NCBI GenBank assembly: GCA_014323675.1 | Contig: JACONN010000003.1 | Span: 248,001 to 312,000 of the forward strand | Origin: Hormoscilla sp. GM7CHS1pb | GTDB lineage: Bacteria; Cyanobacteriota; Cyanobacteriia; Cyanobacteriales; Desertifilaceae | DNA length: 64,000 nt | Direction: 5' to 3' | Shown here: positions 9,430-18,186 of the stretch, piece by piece | Numbering within the stretch: position 1 is the stretch's first letter | Layout: each line of letters begins with the position of its first letter | The notes under the pieces: generated by a model | What the model saw: only the letters and a program-made list of their open reading frames with translations | Databases searched by the model: none | What the model was told of the DNA's origin: nothing | Program-made: the position numbers and the translations under genes

Positions 9430-9718
9430 CGATTACCACCATCCCTACTCCAGGAATATATTCGACTGGCTTCCCTTTGGGCTGTCCGTCGGGGCCCCAA
9501 TCATAAGGGTCTGGATCTAGCCAAGTTTGATTGTTACCCTTGATTTCTGTGTGAGCTATTACCAGTTTCTCAGGGGTAATGATAGCCAACTTACCCTGCC
9601 CCAGTTGTTCTAGTAATTCCGATACTGACAAATGCAATTGGGAGCAGATCGACTTTACTCCTGCCCATCCCTCGTCGCTCAGGCTAATTTGATTCATCCG
9701 ATCGACTGTTATTATCAT
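9416..9718 (-). CDS. Putative antitoxin of the MazF-type pair
   Basis: 100 residues, immediately upstream of and overlapping the MazF-like toxin. The N-terminal 50 residues (QISLSDEGWAGVKSICSQLHLSVSELLEQLGQGKLAI) look like a small helical DNA-binding segment; the C-terminal half is acidic and Pro/Gly-rich (DPDPYDWGPDGQP), suited to wrap a toxin. I do not recognise a named antitoxin family; the assignment rests on operon context. Confidence 0.65.
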   Translation of the reverse strand: MIITVDRMNQISLSDEGWAGVKSICSQLHLSVSELLEQLGQGKLAIITPEKLVIAHTEIKGNNQTWLDPDPYDWGPDGQPKGKPVEYIPGVGMVVIGGKH

Positions 9719-10012
9719 ACCGACCTTAATGCAGTCATTATATTATAGCATTTCTCACCGAGCCCGTGGGATCTATAATGGTGTAGTCACGGACCTCTCA
9801 GATCTCAATACCTCAAGGTTTTGCAGGTTGAGGGGGAGGCAGGGGCTCACAGGGGGGATCCGGGGGTTTGGGGCCCATGAACGATCGACGGGTTTTGACC
9901 CTCCAGATAGTCAACCGACAAGATTTGCCGTCGGTTTTCAACCGACTTTAGCTATGAGGCGGCCCTATCCCCCGGGTAGTGCGAATGGGATAGCGTGGGT
10001 TTGAACCCCCGC

Positions 10013-10083
10013 CGGGCCTTCGGAAAAGACTCCACACAATAATGGTAAAGGAGGAGAACCGGTTGCTAACCGGCACTACAGCC
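10013..10083 (+). repeat. Degenerate copy of the kinase 5-prime leader
   Basis: The stretch CGGAAAAGACTCCACACAAT ... AACCGGTTGCTAACCGGCAC then TACAGCCAT closely matches 10598-10671, directly upstream of the kinase start at 10669 (CGGAAAAGACTCCATACAAT ... AACCGGTTACTAACCTGCAC). In this copy the ATG is followed by no open frame. It appears to be a duplicated leader or promoter segment. Confidence 0.65.
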
Positions 10084-10230
10084 ATTTTAAGCGTTTCTCC
10101 AATAGATGTGGTATGTTAGATTGCAGACAGCATCAGGTCGATCGCGATAAATCCCAGAGCGGGCGGGTACTGCTATCCTCGATCGAGAGACAGCTAAATT
10201 TTGAGTATCATGACATTGGAGGACTTTACC

Positions 10231-10299
10231 TCGGCCAAGGCGGTGCTTACTCCGGCCAAAGCGGCGCTTACGTCCGCCAAGGCGGTGCTCACGTCCGCC
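10231..10299. repeat. Tandem 21-bp repeat, three copies
   Basis: Three head-to-tail 21-bp units of the type CGGCCAAGGCGGTGCTTACT. They lie between the duplicated leader and the kinase gene. The period is a multiple of three, but no supported gene contains it. Confidence 0.75.
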
Positions 10300-10347
10300 T
10301 TGGCGTAACCTTTTGTCGCCACCGAATGACTTTCGTACTCGGTGGAA

Positions 10348-10470
10348 TGAGGAAGTCACTCCAGGAAATAAATAGTTACTTCTAGAAATGACTATGTTTT
10401 CCCGGGAGTAAGGAAGTTATTCCCGGGAATGAGGAAGTTATTCCCGGGAATGAGGAAGTTATTCCCGGAT
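10348..10470. repeat. Tandem 21-bp repeat with CCCGGG cores
   Basis: Units of AGGAAGTTATTCCCGGGAAT plus one base start at 10411, 10432 and 10453; two or three more degenerate units extend back to about 10348. Each contains the palindrome TTCCCGGGAA. Non-coding. Confidence 0.8.
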
Positions 10471-10668
10471 AAAATATTTCTATTAACGCCATTTAGGGAG
10501 AAAGCCCCGAGTCGGCTTCAATGTCTAAAGGGTGCAGTACTCGTACCGCTGGGAAAAATCACCTAGTTTTGACCACTCGCCGGGAGACTGGGAAGGCGGG
10601 TTGTCGGAAAAGACTCCATACAATATAATGGCGAAGAACAGAACCGGTTACTAACCTGCACTACAGCC

Positions 10669-13482
10669 ATGCGTTGTCTCAACTGCCACCTAGATAAGAT
10701 CCCGGACAACACCGAATACTGCACGAGATGCGGCGTGCATCTGCCGACCCTGCTGCGAGACGTACTCTCCCCTGGCACCCGCTTGGACAAGGATACTTAT
10801 GAGATCGAGTATGCTTTAGGTCGGGGTGGGTTTGGCATCACCTACCGCGCCCGTCACCTGATCTTAGAACAACTTGTTGCGATCAAGGAATACTACCCCC
10901 AAGAACTTGTCCATCGCGACATTTCTACGGGGAAACTTACCGTCCCCCAAAACCAAGCTGATATATTCCAAGGTTGGTTAAACTGGTTCTTGCGGGAAGG
11001 GCGGATGTTGGCCCGACTCAACCATCCTAGCTTGGTACGGGTGCAAGATTTATTCACGGAACGGGGCACTGCTTATCTGGTGATGGAATTAATAGCCGGG
11101 GAGACCCTGCGGCAAGTCTTAGACGCCCAACCTGGCAAGCTTTTGCCCCCGACAAGGGTGGCGGAAATTATAGAACCCCTGGTGGGTGCTTTGGAAGTTG
11201 CTCACCAAGCGGGAGTCTATCATTTAGACCTGAAGCCGGACAATATCTTGCTGACTCAGGCAGGACGGGTGGTTTTGATAGACTTCGGGGCGGCGAAGCA
11301 AGAGACGGGTATGACTGGCACTCAGAGTACGCGGGCGTTTACGGAGGCCTATGCGCCACCGGAAATAATTGTCAGAAAGTCTGTGGGGGCGGAAAGCGAT
11401 ATTTTTGAACTGGGGATGATGCTGCATGAAATGATTGCCGGGACGCTGCCGGAACCAGCATTGAGTCGGATGATGGGGACAAACTGGGAACCTTCTTTGG
11501 CAGAACCCTGGCAGAGTTTGGTGGAAAAAGCTTTGCCTTTGGAGAAGGAAGAACGCCCTAGCAGCGTGAGGCAATGGTGGAGTGATGCGGTGTCTGGGAA
11601 GTCTGGACCTTCGCCTGCGCCAACAATAGTTTCGCTACCGCCGAAAGTGTCTTCCTCTGGAGGTGTAAGAACATTGCGAGGCTATTTTGTCTTGCCAGAA
11701 CTGAAAGCACAGGGGATGGTGCGGCGACTGGGGCGCGGAAGTATCGTGGATGTGATTCCTCTGAATGATGATTTAGTAGTAGTCTGTGCTGGGGGTGGCG
11801 CGGCATTGTTCGATCTCAGTAGTGGCGAGGCGCTGTGGGAGATAGACTGTACTGCAAACGACAGCGCTTTCAGTGCTGATGGTAAGCTGCTAGCTTTAGA
11901 AAGCAAGGAAGATATCTACTTATGGGATTTAACTACGGGGAAGTTTCTGCGACTACTTCAGGGACATACAGCCTCTGTGTACAGTGTAGCATTCAGTCCC
12001 GATGGCAGGACAATCGCCTCTGGGAGTGACGATAAAACCGTGCGGTTGTGGGATGTGGCGAGTGGCAGAGAACTGCGACCACTTCAGGGACATACAGCCT
12101 TTGTGTACAGTGTAGCATTCAGTCCCGATGGCAGGACAATCGCCTCTGGGAGTGACGATAAAACCGTGCGGTTGTGGGATGTGGCGAGTGGCAGAGAACT
12201 GCGAGAACTTCAGGGACATAATATGAAAGCTCCTGCTTTTGCCTGGTATTATGGCTTTAATCCTGGGGTGCGCAGTGTAGCCTTCAGTCCCGATGGCAGG
12301 ACTGTTGCCTCTGGGAGTGACGATAAAACCGTGCGGTTGTGGGATGTGACGAGTGGCAGAGAACTGCGACAACTTCAGGGGTTTGTGAACAGTGTAGCAT
12401 TCAGTCCCGATGGCAGGACGATCGCCTCTTTTGGGATTTTCGATGAAACCGTGCGGTTGTGGGATGTGGCGAGTGGCAGAGAACTGCGACAACTTCAGGG
12501 AAATAAACACTGGGTGAGAAGTGTAGCATTCAGTCCCGATGGCAGGACGATCGCCTCTGCGAATTCGGATCGCGTGCGGTTGTGGGATGTGGCGAGTGGC
12601 AGAGAACTGCGACAACTTCAAGGACATACATCCCCTGTGAACAGTGTAGCATTCAGTCGCGATGGCAGGACAGTGGCCTCTGGGAGTCAGGATAAAACCG
12701 TGCGGTTGTGGGATGTGGCGAGTGGCAGTTTACTGCAACAACTTCAGGGACATACAGAATCTGTGAAATGTGTAGCATTAAGTCCCGATGGCAGGACGAT
12801 CGCCTCTGCGAATTCGGATCGCGTGCGGTTGTGGGATGTGGCGAGTGGCAGAGAACTGCGAAAACTTCAGGGAAATACAGGCTCTGTGATCAGTGTAGCA
12901 TTCAGTCCCGATGGCAGGACGATCGCCTCTTGTAGGTTTTTGGGTGAAACCGTGCGGTTGTGGGATGTGGCGAGTGGCAGAGAACTGCGACAACTTCAGG
13001 GACATACAGGCGAGGTGTACAGTGTAGCCTTCAGTCCCGATGGCAGGACGATCGCCTCTGGGTGTATGGATAAAACCCTGCGGTTGTGGGATGTGGCGAG
13101 TGGCAGAGAACTGCGACAACTTCAGGGACATAGACTCGTGGTGCAGCACTCTGTAGCATTCAGTCCCGATGGCAGGACGATCGCCTCTGGGTGTAGGGAT
13201 AAAACCCTGCGGTTGTGGGATGTGGCGAGTGGCAGAGAACTGCGACAACTTCAGGGACATAGACTCGTGGTGTACTCTGTAGCATTCAGTCCCGATGGCA
13301 GGACGATCGCCTCTGAGAGTTGGGATCAAACCCTGCGGTTGTGGGATGTGGCGAGTGGCAGAGCACTGCGACAACTTCAGGGAAATATATTCGATATATT
13401 GGATGTGGGCAGTGTAGCATTCAGTCCCGATGGTAAGTTTCTGGTATCTGCGAGTGGAGTAATGCGGTGGTGGGAACTATAG
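10669..13482 (+). CDS. Ser/Thr protein kinase with C-terminal WD40 double propeller
   Basis: 937 residues, complete. A zinc-ribbon-like N-terminus (Cys3, Cys6, Cys18, Cys21) is followed by a Hanks-type kinase domain (about 45-300): glycine loop LGRGGFGITYRA, VAIKEYYP lysine, HLDLKPDN catalytic loop (HLD instead of HRD) and IDFGAAK. After a short linker come two divergent and twelve near-identical WD40 blades with cores SVAFSPDGRTIAS and RLWDVASGRELRQLQG. Fourteen blades fit two seven-bladed propellers. Such kinases phosphorylate unknown partners recognised by the propeller. No membrane helix. The HLD change removes the usual arginine and suggests activation-loop-independent activity. Start ATG is the only one fitting the Cys motif. 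Confidence 0.93.
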   Translation: MRCLNCHLDKIPDNTEYCTRCGVHLPTLLRDVLSPGTRLDKDTYEIEYALGRGGFGITYRARHLILEQLVAIKEYYPQELVHRDISTGKLTVPQNQADIFQGWLNWFLREGRMLARLNHPSLVRVQDLFTERGTAYLVMELIAGETLRQVLDAQPGKLLPPTRVAEIIEPLVGALEVAHQAGVYHLDLKPDNILLTQAGRVVLIDFGAAKQETGMTGTQSTRAFTEAYAPPEIIVRKSVGAESDIFELGMMLHEMIAGTLPEPALSRMMGTNWEPSLAEPWQSLVEKALPLEKEERPSSVRQWWSDAVSGKSGPSPAPTIVSLPPKVSSSGGVRTLRGYFVLPELKAQGMVRRLGRGSIVDVIPLNDDLVVVCAGGGAALFDLSSGEALWEIDCTANDSAFSADGKLLALESKEDIYLWDLTTGKFLRLLQGHTASVYSVAFSPDGRTIASGSDDKTVRLWDVASGRELRPLQGHTAFVYSVAFSPDGRTIASGSDDKTVRLWDVASGRELRELQGHNMKAPAFAWYYGFNPGVRSVAFSPDGRTVASGSDDKTVRLWDVTSGRELRQLQGFVNSVAFSPDGRTIASFGIFDETVRLWDVASGRELRQLQGNKHWVRSVAFSPDGRTIASANSDRVRLWDVASGRELRQLQGHTSPVNSVAFSRDGRTVASGSQDKTVRLWDVASGSLLQQLQGHTESVKCVALSPDGRTIASANSDRVRLWDVASGRELRKLQGNTGSVISVAFSPDGRTIASCRFLGETVRLWDVASGRELRQLQGHTGEVYSVAFSPDGRTIASGCMDKTLRLWDVASGRELRQLQGHRLVVQHSVAFSPDGRTIASGCRDKTLRLWDVASGRELRQLQGHRLVVYSVAFSPDGRTIASESWDQTLRLWDVASGRALRQLQGNIFDILDVGSVAFSPDGKFLVSASGVMRWWEL
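11971..13437 (+). repeat. Near-identical WD40-encoding tandem repeat (~126 bp units)
   Basis: Twelve consecutive units share long stretches of identical DNA, for example GTGCGGTTGTGGGATGTGGC and TTCAGTCCCGATGGCAGGAC. Differences concentrate in the short segments that form the propeller top surface. This implies recent duplication or gene conversion. Confidence 0.85.
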
Positions 13483-13854
13483 TAATTTTGAAGGCGGTAG
13501 AGCCGCAACTCACATGTCAGGGCCACGGTCAGAAACCGTCCTGCACTCCCACAGCACAGTCAAGCAGAAGTTTACCATCAACCCGGTGTACTCAAAAGGA
13601 TTTGTAATGGGTTGTACTGCACGACGGGGCGGGCGCCAGCGCTCCGCTGCGACGAAATTCCTTTTGCCAATACCCAGATCCTCGGCAAAGTAATTGGTAA
13701 TTGGTTTACAATTATCACGTTACAGTAAGAAGCAGCATAACCAATCAGTTTATCTTACAACTCAGAACCCAACCCAACTCAGCCCGAGGAGCCAACTTCC
13801 GCTATCAGATGGTCCCATCTTACTCAATACGAGCTTAAGTACCTCAAAGAGGCA

Positions 13855-14190
13855 ATGAGATCCTACGATCTGATTATCCTAGTAACAGACGATATCCCTA
13901 GAATTGCCCGTCGCTATCAATTGAGTGTTTCCGAAGTTGAACGCGCCAAAGACTATGCTTTTGGCAGTGGCTTGGTCGCTTATCAATTTAGTCCCGATAT
14001 CCACATGGCAGAGGCATGGAATAGAATGGCATCAGGACAGGGTAATGACCTAGACGAAGTTTTGTTAAGGCATGAAGTTTTTGAATCCGATCTGGTAGTG
14101 AATCAGGGAATGAGTCAACCTGATGCACACAACTTGGCTCAAGCGAGATATCCTTGGTCTATACTTATCACCCGCCAGAATTATGAATAA
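13855..14190 (+). CDS. Orphan polymorphic-toxin-like C-terminal domain
   Basis: The frame from ATG 13855 encodes 111 residues, but it is open and coding-like back to 13741 (EEPTSAIRWSHLTQYELKYLKEA precedes, in separate short segments) without any ATG, GTG or TTG start. The C-terminal part has the spacing HMAEAWNRMASG ... LLRHEVFES ... GMSQPDAHNLAQARYPW, which I associate with C-terminal toxin domains of secreted polymorphic toxins. The next gene overlaps its stop by 8 bp and could be the immunity gene. It could be an orphan toxin cassette left after loss of the delivery domain, or a domesticated pair. Toxin identity is from memory of family patterns, moderately sure. Confidence 0.5.
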   Translation: MRSYDLIILVTDDIPRIARRYQLSVSEVERAKDYAFGSGLVAYQFSPDIHMAEAWNRMASGQGNDLDEVLLRHEVFESDLVVNQGMSQPDAHNLAQARYPWSILITRQNYE

Positions 14191-14578
14191 ATCATCAGCA
14201 CAAAAATTCCTGCAAGGGTTAGACATTTGCAAATCTCTGGTTGACTACAAGTATCAACCCACTAATCTTACCTTTCAGGCGATCGAGCTTTTTTGCGAAC
14301 TATCTGCTACAGAGTTACGGCGTTTGACCGAAGAATATGAGGCTGCCGTTGGTGCAGCATATAATGCCGTTTATGAATACGCAACCACTGCGGACAATTG
14401 GAGAGTAGATTGCCAACTGGGTTTCGGTGTCAAAGACCATTGTAGCATATTGAGCTTTTTCTTGAATGGCGAAGGTCGGCAATTTGAGTCCTTTACAGGT
14501 AACTTTACCACCCCAGAAGTTATTTGCGAACTGCTTCAGGATTGGAAAGGTCTAGACCTAACTGAATTGCTGGCCTAG
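14183..14578 (+). CDS. Putative immunity protein of the orphan toxin
   Basis: 131 residues from ATG 14183, overlapping the toxin-like stop (ATGAATAA arrangement), so the two are translationally coupled. The sequence is a soluble helical/beta protein (ELRRLTEEYEAAVGAAYNAV, then WRVDCQLGFGVKDH). I do not recognise a named family. Small size, overlap with the toxin-like frame and acidic character fit an immunity role; this is inference. Confidence 0.55.
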   Translation: MNKSSAQKFLQGLDICKSLVDYKYQPTNLTFQAIELFCELSATELRRLTEEYEAAVGAAYNAVYEYATTADNWRVDCQLGFGVKDHCSILSFFLNGEGRQFESFTGNFTTPEVICELLQDWKGLDLTELLA

Positions 14579-14688
14579 AGGGCGATACCGTCAAGTGCAA
14601 CCTAGAGAAACGGAACGTTTGGAGGTGCTGGTGGCGGGTTGATTCTTTCCACCTCAACTCGCACCCTCGCCCTTCCTTCGCCCAGTAG

Positions 14689-15267
14689 TTACAGGCGATC
14701 GGCGAACAGATACCGAGGGCAATAGCCTACAGGATAGCAGTCTGCTGTCAGGAGTAACAAGGCTTGAGAGTCATGATGATTTTGCAAATTAGGAGCTAAA
14801 CGCAATGTTTCCGTTGGATACAAAGATGCGATCCGCGAGGCGGTGGAATCGGGTAAGGAACGGATGTCCCTAGCAAAGAAATGGATGTGATACAATCCCT
14901 TTTCATCAGGTTCGGGACAGGGGAAAACTTCAAAGTGGTCCGTGGCTCGTTTGCCGCCGCTACGAGATAGTAAGGCAATGGGGTCATCTAAGTTTTCTGG
15001 CAGGTTCAACCATTGCATAAAATCGGAGTAGTCTGGTCGCGATCGGGGCATAATCCGATGAGACAATAATGGTAACAGTTCTATCGATTCATAAAGCTTG
15101 TGGAAGTCTGGGAATGACCACAAACCCGGAAAATTATATTGTGCTCGTGCTGCGATCGGGCCTTGAAGGTAAACAAAATAGTAGCAACTGCCATCAAAGG
15201 TTAAGCGACCAACGGGAAACCAAGGGTGACTGCTAAAATCGTGCCAAGCTAGAAAGAGTGTTTGCAA
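14689..15267 (-). CDS. HIRAN-like domain protein
   Basis: 192 residues with a conserved cyanobacterial N-terminus (LFLAWHDFSSHPWFPVGRLT, FVYLQGP, SFPDFHKLYES) and a C-terminal pattern L-x-L-x-x-x-x-x-N-x-x-D-x-x-A followed by PVGYCPRYL, which resembles HIRAN domains that bind DNA ends. It is a single gene, no signal peptide. The precise function is unknown; it could act in DNA repair or conflict. Start at 15267 is the first ATG. Confidence 0.6.
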   Translation of the reverse strand: MQTLFLAWHDFSSHPWFPVGRLTFDGSCYYFVYLQGPIAARAQYNFPGLWSFPDFHKLYESIELLPLLSHRIMPRSRPDYSDFMQWLNLPENLDDPIALLSRSGGKRATDHFEVFPCPEPDEKGLYHIHFFARDIRSLPDSTASRIASLYPTETLRLAPNLQNHHDSQALLLLTADCYPVGYCPRYLFADRL

Positions 15268-15324
15268 AGTTTATCCTCCCGCAGTTCCAGCAAAAGATGT
15301 ATTGCTCGGATATGTTGGACAAAT

Positions 15325-16203
15325 TCAATAACTTAACTGACAATCAAAGAAAGCTTTATCACTTCGTAATGGGTAAGTATCGTATCTAAAACCTGTTTGT
15401 TTTGCTTGGGATATAACGTCGAGCGTCTTAGGCAAAGTCAAGTTCTGAGCAATTACCAAGGCGTAAAACGGATTACTTTTCCCTATTTTGGGCCGGCATA
15501 TCTTTGTTTCTGCGTAACGACCTCCCGGAGCGAACAAAGAAGCATTACCGCTTTTAACTCTTTCTAGCTCATTTTCAAGATCCCCTCGAATTGGAGAAGC
15601 ACCGGCTACTACAAAGTAAAGAGAATCTGAAGTTGAAGGTTGAAGGGCTTCGGCAAGTTTCCGATCTTTTTTTCTAACTCGTTCTGCAGCCCGAACAAGC
15701 TGTTTCTCTACTTCTCCTTCAATTTTCAATTGCTGTTGTTCTGCTAGAATAGCAGAAGATGAAACTCTCTTGGCAATTTCATCTGTTTGAAGTCGAGTTT
15801 TTATAATTTCTTGGACTGCTTTATCGATAATTCCCTCCCTGATTTCATCCGAATCAAGCAAATATTCCTTGATTTCATGTGAAGAGTTAACCGCCTTGAC
15901 AATTTCTTCCTTGATTTCATCCGAATTGAACAATTTCTCGATTCCTAACAAACCGAATGCAGTAAATAACCCAGACAATATAGTTGCGATTGCAATAGCT
16001 AAAGCTAATACATTCTTCTGAGATCTATCGGTAACGCGGTAAACTAATAATTCCTCGAGAGTGTCTAACTCCTTGATTTGTTTTCTCAGCCTGGAATTCT
16101 CCTCTTTAAGAATTCTCAGTTCTTCTTGGGCAGAGTCTGAATTCTGAAGTCCTGACTTCTGCCGATCTGGATTGCTTGGTGGTTCTGGTTGATTATTAAT
16201 CAT
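15325..16203 (-). CDS. Coiled-coil membrane protein with C-terminal SPOR-like region
   Basis: 292 residues. Residues 25-50 form a short coiled coil (EELRILKEENSRLRKQIKEL), a hydrophobic helix follows at about 65-90 ([20 protein letters not shown]), then a second helical zone with degenerate repeats (SDEIKEEIVKAV, SDEIREGIIDKAV, TDEIAKRV). The last 90 residues (LYFVVAGASPIR ... ETKICRP) could be a SPOR-like fold. One-pass membrane protein; no named family. Confidence 0.6.
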   Translation of the reverse strand: MINNQPEPPSNPDRQKSGLQNSDSAQEELRILKEENSRLRKQIKELDTLEELLVYRVTDRSQKNVLALAIAIATILSGLFTAFGLLGIEKLFNSDEIKEEIVKAVNSSHEIKEYLLDSDEIREGIIDKAVQEIIKTRLQTDEIAKRVSSSAILAEQQQLKIEGEVEKQLVRAAERVRKKDRKLAEALQPSTSDSLYFVVAGASPIRGDLENELERVKSGNASLFAPGGRYAETKICRPKIGKSNPFYALVIAQNLTLPKTLDVISQAKQTGFRYDTYPLRSDKAFFDCQLSY

Positions 16204-16291
16204 CTTTATGGTATAATTTACTAGCGCTTAAGCAATTGCACCATTCCGTTTGATTATGTACTATATTAGCAAGTTCTGAATGAACATGACC

Positions 16292-16321
16292 AAAAAAATA
16301 GGCGGGCAATATGCCCACCCG
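16292..16321 (-). terminator. Rho-independent terminator of fabI
   Basis: On the minus strand, GGTGGGCATATTGCCCGCC forms a short GC-rich hairpin followed by ATTTTTTT. It lies about 30 bp beyond the fabI stop. Confidence 0.85.
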
Positions 16322-16348
16322 GAGACAATTAAGCAGCAGAAACTCTGC

Positions 16349-17125
16349 CTACATGCCCATAATCTCATAACCAGCATCCACATACAGCACCTGACCGGTA
16401 ATACCGCTAGCCAAGTCGCTACACAAGAAAGCAGCCGCATTCCCCACCTCTGTCTGAGTCACCGTCCGTCTCAGGGGTGCCACGTTTTCCACATGATGAA
16501 TCATATCCAGGAGCCCCCCCACCGCTGAGGAGGCCAAGGTCCGAATGGGACCAGAGGAAATAGCATTGACTCGGATATTTTGCGGTCCCACTTCCGCTGC
16601 TAGGTAACGGACGCTCATTTCTAAGCCAGCTTTGGCAATTCCCATCACGTTATAATTGGGAATCACTCTTACTCCCCCTAAGTACGTGAGGGTGACAATA
16701 CTACCGCCATCCGTCATCAAGGGTTTCGCTGCTGCCGTCATCTGGGTCAGAGAGTAGGTGCTGATTTCTATTGCCCTCATAAAACCTGCCCGCGAGGTAT
16801 CGCTGAAATCTCCACTCAGTTCCTCTTTCCCCGCAAAGGCCAGACAGTGAATGAGAATGTCCAGGCGTCCCCACTTCTCCCCTATCGCCTGAAAAGCTGC
16901 CTGGACTTGGGCGTCATTTTGGACATCGCAGGGCAAAAACAAGCTGGGAGAAAGGGACGCAGTCAGTTCTGCGACTTTTCTCTCATACCTTCCCTTATCA
17001 TCCGGCAAGAAGGTGACCCCCAGGTTAGCACCGGCTTGATGCAACTGTAGGGCAATGCCCCAGGCGATCGAGCGATTGTTAGCGATACCCGTTACCAGGG
17101 CGTTTTTTCCAGTCAAATCAAGCAT
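16349..17125 (-). CDS. fabI: Enoyl-[acyl-carrier-protein] reductase [NADH]
   Basis: 258 residues. It catalyses the last reduction of each fatty-acid elongation cycle. Features: N-terminal Rossmann motif GIANNRSIAWGIA, CDVQND, and the FabI-type active site Tyr-x6-Lys in YNVMGIAKAGLE. C-terminal TGQVLYVDAGYEIMGM is typical. Starts MLDLTGKNALVTG. It is convergent with nothing, has its own terminator, and diverges from ntcA across a short region. Complete and typical length. Confidence 0.96.
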   Translation of the reverse strand: MLDLTGKNALVTGIANNRSIAWGIALQLHQAGANLGVTFLPDDKGRYERKVAELTASLSPSLFLPCDVQNDAQVQAAFQAIGEKWGRLDILIHCLAFAGKEELSGDFSDTSRAGFMRAIEISTYSLTQMTAAAKPLMTDGGSIVTLTYLGGVRVIPNYNVMGIAKAGLEMSVRYLAAEVGPQNIRVNAISSGPIRTLASSAVGGLLDMIHHVENVAPLRRTVTQTEVGNAAAFLCSDLASGITGQVLYVDAGYEIMGM

Positions 17126-17205
17126 AATCTCTAGATTTTAGGTAAAATTGGGTATTGGTGGTTTGGAAAATCGCGGACCCGTCTACCAACTTAGAGTATT
17201 ATGGT

Positions 17206-17448
17206 CTACTGGTCAATGTCGGCGATGCGCCGCACATCGAAGGGGCCCAGCAGACAACCGGTTGCTACCCAAGGTAATATCCCCAATACCATATAAACCA
17301 ACACCATAACCAGACAAGACAAAAATTCTATAACAACAAGCGCTTTCAACCAGAAAGATAAGATATAATTAATCTTACCTATTAGGTGTTTTACGATCGA
17401 CTGCTGACAATATTCATAAGTTGTCCGAGTTTGTTGATTGGCAGGCAC
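17206..17448 (-). CDS. Possible small membrane protein between fabI and ntcA
   Basis: An 80-residue frame with a hydrophobic core ([29 protein letters not shown]) and a C-terminus [11 protein letters not shown]. It sits in the fabI/ntcA gap, and its start is 25 bp from the ntcA start, so its promoter would have to lie within ntcA or its control region. No family recognised and no clear ribosome-binding site; it may be a chance frame. Confidence 0.3.
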   Translation of the reverse strand: MPANQQTRTTYEYCQQSIVKHLIGKINYILSFWLKALVVIEFLSCLVMVLVYMVLGILPWVATGCLLGPFDVRRIADIDQ

Positions 17449-17472
17449 CGGGCACCGATTAAGACGAAGAAG

Positions 17473-18153
17473 ATGGTAGTAACTGACACCAAACCTCTAG
17501 CAGATGCATTCCGTCAAATGAGTGGCAGCTCATATCCGCCGGTTACAGAAAAGTTTGAACGGGGCAAAACGATATTTTTTCCAGGAGATCCAGCGGAACG
17601 GGTCTATTTTTTGCAAGGTGGTGCGGTAAAGCTATCCCGGGTGTACGAGGCGGGAGACGAAATAACTGTGGCGCTGCTGCGAGAAAATAGCGTATTTGGC
17701 GTCCTGTCCCTGATTACAGGGAATAAATCAGACAGATTTTACCACGCACTGGCTTTTACTCCCGTAGAGTTAATGTCCCTGCCCATAGAACAGGTGCAGA
17801 AAGCACTCAAGGAAAATCCAGAACTGTCGATGATTATGCTGCAAGGGCTGTCTTCGCGCATTTTGCAAACGGAGATGATGATCGAAACTCTGGCACACCG
17901 GGATATGGAGTCGCGACTGGTCAGCTTTCTGTTGATCCTGTGTCGGGATTTTGGAGTTTCTAGCCCAGATGGGATGGATGGGATTACGATAGATCTAAAG
18001 CTGTCTCATCAGGCGATCGCAGAGGCGATCGGTTCTACGCGCGTCACGATAACTCGCGTGCTGGGGGATTTGCGATCGGACCAGTTGATCTCGATCCACA
18101 AGAAAAAAATTACGGTCCATGACCCTGTGGCCCTCAGCCAGAGATTCGCATAA
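17473..18153 (+). CDS. ntcA: Global nitrogen regulator NtcA
   Basis: 226 residues, CRP/FNR family. The cAMP-binding-like domain ([22 protein letters not shown]) is followed by the dimer helix and a C-terminal winged helix-turn-helix ([25 protein letters not shown]). NtcA senses 2-oxoglutarate and controls nitrogen-assimilation genes by binding GTAN8TAC. Start ATG at 17473 gives [13 protein letters not shown], the family start. No obvious GTAN8TAC site was found just upstream. Intact. Confidence 0.97.
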   Translation: MVVTDTKPLADAFRQMSGSSYPPVTEKFERGKTIFFPGDPAERVYFLQGGAVKLSRVYEAGDEITVALLRENSVFGVLSLITGNKSDRFYHALAFTPVELMSLPIEQVQKALKENPELSMIMLQGLSSRILQTEMMIETLAHRDMESRLVSFLLILCRDFGVSSPDGMDGITIDLKLSHQAIAEAIGSTRVTITRVLGDLRSDQLISIHKKKITVHDPVALSQRFA

Positions 18154-18186
18154 GCAAAATAGAAAGTACATGCGATTGCGCTGCCC

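Noticed and set aside
9729..10560. Several short frames of 75-91 residues between antitoxin and kinase
   Set aside because: They cross tandem repeats and dispersed repeats and show no ribosome-binding sites or families.
11953..13374. Long antisense frames across the WD40 repeats
   Set aside because: Repeated copies of the same anti-frame mirror the WD40 repeat; no start signals or family match.
17160..17472. NtcA box (GTAN8TAC) upstream of ntcA
   Set aside because: Near matches had the wrong half-site order or spacing; no site was convincing.
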